Assembly (NCBI RefSeq): GCF_947090785.1
Contig: NZ_OX352320.1
Span: forward strand, 3,647,001-3,711,000
Length of the DNA stretch: 64,000 bases
Origin: Rheinheimera sp. MM224
GTDB lineage: Bacteria; Pseudomonadota; Gammaproteobacteria; Enterobacterales; Alteromonadaceae
Direction of reading: 5' to 3'
A model generated the notes under the pieces. It was not told the origin of the DNA. It saw nothing but the letters and a program-made list of their open reading frames with translations, and did no database searches. Shown one piece after another: positions 51,701 through 57,146 of this stretch. Every line of letters starts with the position of its first letter. Position 1 is the stretch's first letter. A program made the position numbers and the translations under genes.

Positions 51701-52713
51701 GCTCCTGGGTTGAGTTTCCTTATCTGCACAGTATAAAAACCACCATGGATGCCTTTGGAGATATGTATGTCACCAAATTCAGTCCTGAGGGTGAAATAAT
51801 CTATGCCACCACATTAGGTGGTGACAATGGAGGTAATGGTGACTTACTGCCAGTACCAGAAGAGTTATGGGATATGAAAGCGGATGGAGCAGGCAATGTG
51901 TATTTGGCTGGCTCGGCTATGTGGGCAAACTTTCCTTTAGTGAATCCACCCGCCGGTATGCAAGTCAGCAAAGCGGCAGATGCGGTCGTTGTAAAGCTGG
52001 GGCCAGTTGATAATAACAAACCTACAGTTCCTGCTATTGTCTGGTCTGGTCGCCATGGTGGTGAAGGTTTTGACTTTGCGCGCAATATTGCTATTTCAGA
52101 CGAAGGGATCTGGGTGTTAGGAAGCACTGAATCTGCTGATATCCCAGTTACTGAAGGCGCTTTTCAACCAACCTTAGGTGGATCATTAGACTTGTTTTTG
52201 CTGCATATCAACCAAACTGATCCGGCGACTGATAGCTTACAATTTGCTCAGGCCGAGCTAGACGTCGACAGCAGCGCCACTTTTGTTGAAGTGCAAATCA
52301 GCAGATCTGGCAACCATAGCGGCGTGTTAACCCTGCCATGGAGTACTGTGGATGATACAGCCAAAGCGGGCACTGACTATCAGCAACAATCCGGTGTATT
52401 GCAATGGGCTGCCAATGATACTGAACCTAAATATATTCAGATCAATCTATTAGCCAAAACAGCAGGCACCCAGTTTAAGCTGAAGCTGGAACAACCCACA
52501 TCAAGCTTGTACCAGGTGGCTTTAGGTGGAAATGCTGAACTGACGTTAAAGTTTAAAGCAGCAGAACAACCAGCAACAGCACCAGTGACTGCACCACCAG
52601 CTCAGGGAGCGACACCACCAGCAGCGGCTAAACCTGAAAGCAGCAGCGGTGGAGCCATAGGCTGGTTCAGCCTGCTGTTACTGCCACTGTGCTTAAGACG
52701 TCGTAAAGTGTAA
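45736..52713 (+). CDS. M36 fungalysin-type metallopeptidase fused in frame to a beta-propeller protein
   Basis: One 2325-codon frame encodes what look like two exported proteins. Residues 1-1420: signal peptide (KKLALAVQAALFSASALAAG), FTP/PepSY propeptide, M36 catalytic domain with zinc motif HEFFH (696-700) and Glu723 in LGEGWSDFA, an inserted PA domain (CDFTTKVANMQDAGAKG), CARDB-like and Ig-like domains, and a GlyGly-CTERM-like tail (SSGSVSPLWLLALLGAAG then basic residues). Residues 1425-2325 follow with a second signal peptide and no stop codon between. The ATG at 45736 is given; the ATG at 45748 is equally possible. Export by a type II system and cleavage by rhombosortase are inferred from the tails. 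It is downstream of a sigma factor and kinase pair. Confidence 0.85.
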   Translation: MDYSMKKLALAVQAALFSASALAAGAHPAANYDQFLTQHAELAKQQQSPTKTQLKTQLLQNQQHALQGYKGQTDAQLGAATFVFASPADQQASASGGAARQGIKSNLAAPAPAQKAVSVLEPKLAADAQARQFLRGKTGTMSLDIDSIDTAKLHEYHDTGKGPVIIRYKQQMNGIEVYGRQVAVVLNRQLQPVAASGYFAKVPTSQNSSVYTSSALSPTNQLQNNTALTAQKALSLAWQDAGGALDSSAFVSDGSNNVFQSFTVSGKQSSELKARSGQHVRKIWYPKADGSLALAYQVIISGESADGANQIGYGYIIDAKDGSVLVRNNLVANHSHGDTFTYKVYANEQGPLDGPLGNDIQPVSSGPTGPFPRVGAAMSEVNLMHGPISTQDPWLVKGATETKGNNVDAYADLDGFTDAEGYDGPNDGFTEGGTDFRAQTNGSNSFVYDHVVDADPDTDQARHSAIVNLFYLNNWLHDYWYDHGFDETAGNAQADNYERGGVEGDVLLAEAQDASGQNNANMLTPPDGISPRMQMYIFRAPVIGEVSFAGIGATEFSVANFGPQNFDLTGDVVFFINNADEDDDDAPGDACVEVEEPELYQDKIVMLWRGSCDFTTKVANMQDAGAKGVIIMNSFGPLVSMSGENPDITIPVVLIQMDLEAKVRLQLIRGNTVTTTLKRTATDNRDGTFDNAIIAHEFFHYVSGRLVGDGMGLSNEQGRGLGEGWSDFASMLLLVRPEDKLLAFNNQYQGPYGTVSYVDDNQYFGIRRYPYSTNLLINPLTFRYLESGINLPQGIPVNTSLDGANNPEVHAMGEIWANTLWEVYAALLNDGRYSFQQAQERMKDYVIAGLKLTPAQPTFLEARDALLAAAAATDAQDFKLMAYAFAKRGMGMGAVAAPRESVYMEGVSESFTALAGNLAVETARLSFTYEDGTQGWIDNDGVLDPGETAELTVTLRNTGTEDVTTAFKAKFSSEADVSYPQGDEINFEPVAMGDTVTATLLVKLESAVKTGEAMQVSIEFPQTDNTNPNAVIEPEVQTGVFFVNYDLLNNQRSMENLDNPATLAYDWSTELTGGVGSAAAPNAYFNWGADSSADSIFGTGTLWWGLAADSFSSSSLITPEVTVTEDTFALNFEHWYSFQWISADGMVYDDEGNPLVAGVDAGVIEISIDGAEWQDVTAAGGEFEQGGYNGVAYSLTDMNGVPPFDTWPAGFVNDASFDLILQPVRLSFGNQLQGEKVQFRFRISTNFSVGSPGWLIDHISFDGVAEKPFSSVITEDGVADNRPTHISTTAQSVDETDASGKATTVSLTAEVKDPDGVDTLIYQWVQVAGPAVTLTNATSLTASFVAPDVTADQSLGFELTATDRDQNTKATTEVTVKYKAAVVLPPEAQPGKKSSGSVSPLWLLALLGAAGRLRPARQQQRNSVMSTTTQNSLKTKVSVLASALAAAIALPAQSSEQSTTADISPVVAEQLAKSPLSFEKNQGQMDEEVKFLLRGKGYQLFLAEQETVLSLHDPKQKNGAVLRSSLVGAAKTSAIVGENIKTAKSNYFIGKDKKQWQQQVPNYAQVRYNEVYPGIDLVYYGKQNMLEYDFVLEPNIDYKQIQMLYKGAEQAKVDTDGALVLTLGDKEVRLQAPVVYQELAGNKHMVKSSYTLAKNNQGWLVGFELDNYDQSKQLVIDPILDYSSYLGGNDYETPGDIEIAANGDIVVTGVTQSANFPSTEGVYDAEVWVGDGDFIMDGFISRFSADGKELIYSTFIGGERGEFFKGLALDSEDNAYITGETCSTEYPLVNPFQFPMADTCSVIISKISNDGSQLLFSTLYSSWSEFMGIFANDIYVDATRKVTIVGGTSSGDLPLKNPLLDTKSPDYTEGFIAKFSAAGNQLLFASYIGGLSGNDEVMSITMDKEEKHYFIAGETRSVDFPVKNAAQAEINRANEEFGNSIAADAFVMKLKADGSDISYSSYFGGNHSEYVASVDVDDAGNAYIAGMTGSWVEFPYLHSIKTTMDAFGDMYVTKFSPEGEIIYATTLGGDNGGNGDLLPVPEELWDMKADGAGNVYLAGSAMWANFPLVNPPAGMQVSKAADAVVVKLGPVDNNKPTVPAIVWSGRHGGEGFDFARNIAISDEGIWVLGSTESADIPVTEGAFQPTLGGSLDLFLLHINQTDPATDSLQFAQAELDVDSSATFVEVQISRSGNHSGVLTLPWSTVDDTAKAGTDYQQQSGVLQWAANDTEPKYIQINLLAKTAGTQFKLKLEQPTSSLYQVALGGNAELTLKFKAAEQPATAPVTAPPAQGATPPAAAKPESSSGGAIGWFSLLLLPLCLRRRKV
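50008..52713 (+). CDS. Second module: SBBP/beta-propeller exported protein, possibly an independent gene
   Basis: From the ATG at 50008 the frame reads MSTTTQNSLKTKV and then a classic signal peptide (VLASALAAAIALPAQSS). A DUF7948-like N-terminal domain (LSFEKNQGQMDEEVKFLLRG, NEVYPGIDLVYYG) is followed by SBBP-type repeats (DYSSYLGGNDYETPGDIEIA, ISRFSADGKELIYSTFIGG), a Calx-beta-like strand domain (DSSATFVEVQISRSG) and a C-terminal GlyGly-CTERM-like tail SSSGGAIGWFSLLLLPLC plus RRRK. Internal initiation is plausible but only a weak ACGGAA precedes the ATG. It is an 901-residue protein if translated alone. Confidence 0.7.
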   Translation: MSTTTQNSLKTKVSVLASALAAAIALPAQSSEQSTTADISPVVAEQLAKSPLSFEKNQGQMDEEVKFLLRGKGYQLFLAEQETVLSLHDPKQKNGAVLRSSLVGAAKTSAIVGENIKTAKSNYFIGKDKKQWQQQVPNYAQVRYNEVYPGIDLVYYGKQNMLEYDFVLEPNIDYKQIQMLYKGAEQAKVDTDGALVLTLGDKEVRLQAPVVYQELAGNKHMVKSSYTLAKNNQGWLVGFELDNYDQSKQLVIDPILDYSSYLGGNDYETPGDIEIAANGDIVVTGVTQSANFPSTEGVYDAEVWVGDGDFIMDGFISRFSADGKELIYSTFIGGERGEFFKGLALDSEDNAYITGETCSTEYPLVNPFQFPMADTCSVIISKISNDGSQLLFSTLYSSWSEFMGIFANDIYVDATRKVTIVGGTSSGDLPLKNPLLDTKSPDYTEGFIAKFSAAGNQLLFASYIGGLSGNDEVMSITMDKEEKHYFIAGETRSVDFPVKNAAQAEINRANEEFGNSIAADAFVMKLKADGSDISYSSYFGGNHSEYVASVDVDDAGNAYIAGMTGSWVEFPYLHSIKTTMDAFGDMYVTKFSPEGEIIYATTLGGDNGGNGDLLPVPEELWDMKADGAGNVYLAGSAMWANFPLVNPPAGMQVSKAADAVVVKLGPVDNNKPTVPAIVWSGRHGGEGFDFARNIAISDEGIWVLGSTESADIPVTEGAFQPTLGGSLDLFLLHINQTDPATDSLQFAQAELDVDSSATFVEVQISRSGNHSGVLTLPWSTVDDTAKAGTDYQQQSGVLQWAANDTEPKYIQINLLAKTAGTQFKLKLEQPTSSLYQVALGGNAELTLKFKAAEQPATAPVTAPPAQGATPPAAAKPESSSGGAIGWFSLLLLPLCLRRRKV

Positions 52714-52717
52714 CAAA

Positions 52718-52753
52718 CAAAACAACACTGCCTCATCCTTGCGTGTTGTTTTG
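52718..52753 (+). terminator. Hairpin after the fused M36/propeller gene
   Basis: CAAAACAACAC and GTGTTGTTTTG, perfect 11-bp arms around 14 bases, start 5 bp after the stop. The second arm carries the TTTT; no further T tract follows. Confidence 0.5.
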
Positions 52754-52759
52754 CCCCCG

Positions 52760-52787
52760 GCCGGAGCCTGAAAACTCCGGCTTTTTT
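52760..52787 (+). terminator. Rho-independent terminator
   Basis: GCCGGAG, loop CCTGAAAA and CTCCGGC are followed by TTTTTT, between the two convergent genes. Confidence 0.88.
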
Positions 52788-52788
52788 G

Positions 52789-53232
52789 TCAGTGAAAAAC
52801 ATCCACCAGCACATCAGCAATCACAGCAGTGGCTATAGAAACCAATATCAGATCTGTGCCAACCATTTGCCATTCATAACCCTGATGCTGCGGCAGCTCC
52901 GCGATCATAGCCGCAGGGGCGGACTTTTTGGCGATCCCCGGAGGCAGAGGTTTACCTTTAGCCAGATTTTTACGAATACCAGACGGTAATGCTGTATGAC
53001 CCGTTAAATTATAACGTTCAGCTACAGTGCGGGCGTCTGTCAGACTGATACCTGCACTAACAGTCATATGAGCCGGATTGATTTCAGTGATCTTTTGTTT
53101 GCTCTGATGCTTTAACTGCTTTTCAGCGGCCTTAGCTTTATGGTCATGATCTTTGTCAGCATCAGCCGCTATCACTTGCTGCGTTAATAAGGGGGCAATT
53201 AAAGCCACCCACAATGTAGTTCGTGCATTCAT
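52789..53232 (-). CDS. CigR/RcnB-like exported protein
   Basis: The 147-residue protein starts at ATG 53232 (MNARTTLWVALIAPLL), followed by a signal peptide ending near VIAA. A Lys/His-rich charged stretch (DKDHDHKAKAAEKQLKHQ) precedes the conserved tail LPSGIRKNLAKGKPLPPGIA, GYEWQMVGTDLILVSIATAV and IADVLVDVF, the hallmark of CigR-like (anti-virulence regulator family) and RcnB-like proteins. The function in non-pathogens is unknown. The upstream open frame to 53391 lacks support. The 188-bp gap to the nuclease gene shows nothing else. Confidence 0.82.
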   Translation of the reverse strand: MNARTTLWVALIAPLLTQQVIAADADKDHDHKAKAAEKQLKHQSKQKITEINPAHMTVSAGISLTDARTVAERYNLTGHTALPSGIRKNLAKGKPLPPGIAKKSAPAAMIAELPQHQGYEWQMVGTDLILVSIATAVIADVLVDVFH

Positions 53233-53420
53233 GTTGTTTAGCCTTTCTATCCAGTTGTGCTTTAGCATAGCCAACAAAACTGGATACCGGCTGAATGGAG
53301 TGAGTATGGGGCACAGTCTTAGTGGGAGTTTAGTGCTAGTAGTTGGATAGTGGGTCGCAAAGAGCAAAAACGGAAATGACGCACACCACAACCTGACCCT
53401 ACAAGTTCCTAGATCGATTG

Positions 53421-54227
53421 TTATGTATTATTTACTAAGTCAGTAACCGAACCATCTTTGTGAAGATAGTGGCAGTTATTATCTACGATATCTTCAATTA
53501 CGGCTTGAGCAGAATGGGGAGACTCCACAGTACTTTCTATTGGTCGACACTGAGAATAACTAACATCTACAGCTATAGAGTCCAGTTGCACCAAACCTAC
53601 TCCTTCAACATCAAGGTGTAGATGAGGGCACGCGACAACGTTATGACCTTCACTTAAAGAGAAGCTGTTAATGATGGAATTAATTGTACCAGCATTCTTC
53701 CCATTACTATCTAACAGTGGATGTTCTCCCGAGTAAGTATAAGTCATCTCAAACTTGTCCAAGTTGTTTCGTTCTAGGGCTGCTTTGGCACTTTCTCGGT
53801 TAAAGTTGAATTCTAAATTGTCAAAATGTGTCTGCATAGAGAAAATCTTGAAGCAAACAGACGTAATTAGGTTGTTAACTAAGACCAACCTAATGTTATT
53901 TGCTTGCGCGAGCAACTTAGCGCCTTTTTGGTATGACGAGGTAGTTGCGATAATACCGTTGGCATTTCCAATATCTCGTAAAATTTCAGCAAAAGCAGCA
54001 ACTTGTGATTTTTTAATTGCAGTCTTGTAGTTTTTGCATTCAACGCATGTCCTATAAGTTACCCCTGCCAACTTAAATTCCCAATAAACATCTATTTGAT
54101 GTGTAGCACCACTCTTCCCTGTAATTGTAACGTTGTGTTCCACCGAGATGTTCTCAACACCATCAAACTTAAGCATTCCTTGGTGTATTTGGACTACAAG
54201 TAACTCATATTCAGTATTTTGATTCAC
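53421..54227 (-). CDS. Mrr-like restriction endonuclease-family protein (orphan)
   Basis: The 268-residue protein has an N-terminal nuclease-like fold: GATHQIDVYWEF supplies the Asp, TCVECKNYKTAI the Glu-x-Lys, and QVAAFAEILRDIGNANGIIA the following helix and strand, matching the PD-(D/E)xK core of Mrr-type enzymes. The C-terminal half is not recognised. No methylase or helicase is adjacent. The start is a GTG at 54227 with TAGGTAGG upstream. Base composition is more AT-rich than its neighbours, which suggests acquisition. It may be a modification-dependent or phage-defence nuclease; this is inference. The 280-bp gap upstream (54228-54507) holds nothing recognisable. Confidence 0.75.
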   Translation of the reverse strand: MNQNTEYELLVVQIHQGMLKFDGVENISVEHNVTITGKSGATHQIDVYWEFKLAGVTYRTCVECKNYKTAIKKSQVAAFAEILRDIGNANGIIATTSSYQKGAKLLAQANNIRLVLVNNLITSVCFKIFSMQTHFDNLEFNFNRESAKAALERNNLDKFEMTYTYSGEHPLLDSNGKNAGTINSIINSFSLSEGHNVVACPHLHLDVEGVGLVQLDSIAVDVSYSQCRPIESTVESPHSAQAVIEDIVDNNCHYLHKDGSVTDLVNNT

Positions 54228-54507
54228 AGCTGCCTACCTATCACAATCCAAATTGTAGCCTTCAGGAGCGGGACAAGGCGCAAAACCTGACATTATTTTT
54301 TTCCACCAAATTTCGTTACATAAACATTTAACCCTTTGTAACTAAAGTAAAAGTCTATATTTCAATGAAACTCGGTGGTTCAGACTAATCAAACACATTT
54401 CTGCGATTGCACCAACGTGAAACTCGGTCTAAGCGGACTATGCAACGAATCGCCGGTAAAACAGGCATGCAGCGCATTGTCATCTAGATACCAAATTGGT
54501 GCTGCAT

Positions 54508-55554
54508 TCAGTATCTTGAGTTATCCAGCTCCTGCCAATTCCCCTTTCCCCCGGGCGCATCCGCCACTGAATCCCGTTCTACCAGCTGGGGTATAAACAA
54601 GTGCGTTCTGCTTTCTGGCTCTATGCTGGTATCACTGAGTTGTATCGCCAGCTTAGTGGCGTAGCTGGCCATTTCTTCGACCGGATAATGCATAGTGGTT
54701 AAACGTGGGCGACAGGCGCGGCTGACGATTAAATCGTCAAAACCTATCACAGATACATCTTCCGGTACGCGCAGGCCTGCGGCAAACAAGGCGTGAATAG
54801 CGCCTATCGCCATTAAGTCGTTGTAGGCCAAGAGCGCGGTGAATTTAATGCCTTTATCCAGCAAGGCCTGAACCGCCTGTTCGCCACCTTCCATATTGGC
54901 GGTGGATTCTTCAATAGCAGCTTCAGCAAGCTGCAAGCCCGCCAGCTTGAGCGATTCACGAATCCCCTGCAGCCGAAAACCCGGATCACCGTTTTGATAA
55001 ATACTGGTGATCACTGCAAAGTTTGTATGGCCTCTATCGATTAAGTAGTCCGTCGCCTGACGGGCACCTGCCACGTTATCCAGCCAAACACAGCGGTTGG
55101 CTATAGCAGGCATATAGCGGTTGATCAGCACCAGCCCAGGGATTTCTTTTGCCAACTTCAGCAAGGTTTTTTCATCTGAGTATTCGCTGTGTAGGATAAT
55201 GGCCTGACAGTTATGATCCCGCAGTGAATCAATAGCTTCCTGCTCCGACTTGGTCTCGTACAGAGAGTTACTCATCAGCAGTTTATAGTTGTTTTCACGT
55301 GCGCCTTTTTCAACACCACTGGCCAGACTGCCAAAAAATGGCATCGACAGTTTAGGTGTCACTACCCCCAGCGTATTGGTTGTTTTACTGACCAGAGCAC
55401 GGGCATTGCTGTTCGGTCTGTAACCTAATTCAGCAATGACCTTTTTCACCCGTGCGCGGCAGGCTTCGCCCACCTGATGACCATCGTGGATCACCCGGGA
55501 CACTGTAGCTATAGACACACCAGCTACTTTTGCGACATCTTTGATTGTTACCAT
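54508..55554 (-). CDS. LacI/GalR-family regulator of the galactose locus
   Basis: The 348-residue protein has the LacI HTH (VTIKDVAKVAGVSIATVSRV) and hinge (YRPNSNARALVSKTTNTLGV), then a periplasmic-binding-protein-like core with YLIDRGHTNFAVIT, AYNDLMAIGAIHAL and SVIGFDDLIVSRACRPRLTT. It lies at the end of the minus-strand galactose cluster, so galactose or a galactoside is the likely effector. No convincing operator could be found by eye. It could regulate the whole locus. Confidence 0.88.
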   Translation of the reverse strand: MVTIKDVAKVAGVSIATVSRVIHDGHQVGEACRARVKKVIAELGYRPNSNARALVSKTTNTLGVVTPKLSMPFFGSLASGVEKGARENNYKLLMSNSLYETKSEQEAIDSLRDHNCQAIILHSEYSDEKTLLKLAKEIPGLVLINRYMPAIANRCVWLDNVAGARQATDYLIDRGHTNFAVITSIYQNGDPGFRLQGIRESLKLAGLQLAEAAIEESTANMEGGEQAVQALLDKGIKFTALLAYNDLMAIGAIHALFAAGLRVPEDVSVIGFDDLIVSRACRPRLTTMHYPVEEMASYATKLAIQLSDTSIEPESRTHLFIPQLVERDSVADAPGGKGNWQELDNSRY

Positions 55555-55598
55555 AATTTCTGCTTTTTCTTTTTTATTGTTTGCGTATCAACAACAAA

Positions 55599-57044
55599 TT
55601 AAATGGATTCGGAGCCATGATTTTTTGTTTTAGCCAATGCCAAACTGATCTGCTGACTGCCTTGCGCATCCAAATGGTAGCCACGCACTATCAGCAATGA
55701 ACACAAGGCAAAGACCATAGTGCCTAGTGCTAAAATAACCCGCATAGCGAGAATACTATCAGGGTTTTGGGCTGCAGAGAGCTGAGCATCAAAACCAATC
55801 AAATTCAGCGATAAACCGGCCAGCAATAAAGCCAGAGCGGCACTTAAACTGGTGACCCAGCTATGAATAGCGACAAAAACTCCTTCGCGGCGCTGGCCAT
55901 GCTTTAATTCATCTTCATCACATAAATCCGCCATCATAGAGGGGATCAACATGGTCATAGCAGTCCAGGCTGCGGTGCAGAATAATGCATCCAGCCAAAT
56001 CCAGCCGTAGCCTTGGGGTGTAAAAATAAACCACTTGCAGGCTCCGCCCACTAAGGTCACGACATAAATCAGCTGCAAAGCTTTAATTTTTCCCATACGG
56101 GAGGACAACCTGGCGATCAGCGGCACAGTCAGAAAACCAAAAGCAGCATAAGCCATCGATAACCAGCCTTTAAAAATTGCGCCCTGAGCTATATCACCTT
56201 CGGCAATAAAATACACCAACAGGTAATAATCCATACTGGCGGTAAAAGCGCCCCCCGCCATCTGCAACACAGTTAACAGCAACAACACCCGCAAACCTTT
56301 GTTAGCTTTCAGCGTTTTTAAGCTTTGTCGTAAAGTAACAGGCGGAAAAGCCACAGAAGAACGTTGGACTATTTCTTTACTGTAACAAGCAGCTAAAGTA
56401 CCCAGCAGGCCAAAAATAAACAAGGCGACGCCCCAGCCAACATAACGTATACCCACAAAGACCGAACTGAATATCGCCAGCTGCGCCAGCGGAAATAACC
56501 ACTGATACAACAAGGACCCCAACTTCAGAAAATAAGTGGTAAAACCCATAATTTCGGTGCGCTGATGATAATCCGGGCTCATTTCATAAGATAAACAGGT
56601 CATAGGCACAGACATAAAAGTCGCGGCAACATAAAACAGCAGAGAGAAAATAACAAAATACAATAGATGCGCCAGTTCACCCCAGCCTGTGGGTACCATC
56701 CAAATCAAACCAAAAAACAGACAACAGGCCCAACTGGCGACCAGAATAAAAGGCCGTCTGCGGCCAAAGCGGCTTTGATGATGATCAGATAAATGCCCAA
56801 CCCAAGGGCCTAATAAAGTACCAAGCAACAGCGGTAAAGTCAGAGCCAGCCCCAGTAAAAACGGGTCTACCCCTAAGGTCATCTGATAAAAAGGAATAGC
56901 CAGTACGCTGACACTTTGCTGAGCAAAAAACATAGCAAAAAAGCCGGCGCCAAGCGCCAGCTTTTGGGTTCCTGACACCGCAGTCAGTTTTAATGTCGAA
57001 GCAGAAGTATCAGACGTTGTGCTTTGGTGCAGTGGCTTTGCCAT
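55599..57044 (-). CDS. GPH-type sugar:cation symporter (MFS)
   Basis: The 481-residue inner-membrane protein has about 12 membrane segments. The signature LGPWVGHLSDHHQSRFGRRR matches the loop 2-3 motif of the glycoside-pentoside-hexuronide family and related SLC45-like sugar transporters. It is likely to import a galactoside released by the upstream glycosidase. Its ATG has AGGAG upstream. It follows the glycosidase gene by 102 bp, with an intervening hairpin, and precedes the LacI gene by 44 bp. Confidence 0.85.
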   Translation of the reverse strand: MAKPLHQSTTSDTSASTLKLTAVSGTQKLALGAGFFAMFFAQQSVSVLAIPFYQMTLGVDPFLLGLALTLPLLLGTLLGPWVGHLSDHHQSRFGRRRPFILVASWACCLFFGLIWMVPTGWGELAHLLYFVIFSLLFYVAATFMSVPMTCLSYEMSPDYHQRTEIMGFTTYFLKLGSLLYQWLFPLAQLAIFSSVFVGIRYVGWGVALFIFGLLGTLAACYSKEIVQRSSVAFPPVTLRQSLKTLKANKGLRVLLLLTVLQMAGGAFTASMDYYLLVYFIAEGDIAQGAIFKGWLSMAYAAFGFLTVPLIARLSSRMGKIKALQLIYVVTLVGGACKWFIFTPQGYGWIWLDALFCTAAWTAMTMLIPSMMADLCDEDELKHGQRREGVFVAIHSWVTSLSAALALLLAGLSLNLIGFDAQLSAAQNPDSILAMRVILALGTMVFALCSLLIVRGYHLDAQGSQQISLALAKTKNHGSESI

Positions 57045-57096
57045 AGCACTCCTGTGCTGAGGATGAAATGCAAAAGATTATATACACAAAACGTAG

Positions 57097-57117
57097 GGGC
57101 GGGGTTTATCCCCACCC
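57097..57117 (-). terminator. GC-rich intergenic hairpin in the galactose locus
   Basis: On the minus strand GGGTGGGG, loop ATAAA and CCCCGCCC (one G-T pair); no immediate T tract. It may lower expression of the last two genes or stabilise the upstream message. Confidence 0.45.
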
Positions 57118-57146
57118 GTCTATGATTTAATCCAATGCCCGAACCA

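Noticed and set aside
53233..53391. Upstream extension of the CigR-like frame
   Set aside because: The ATG at 53232 is followed directly by a good signal peptide; the extension has no such feature.
54228..54507. Possible small gene (73-codon plus-strand frame at 54375-54596)
   Set aside because: No ribosome site or recognisable protein features, and its end overlaps the LacI-family gene in antisense.
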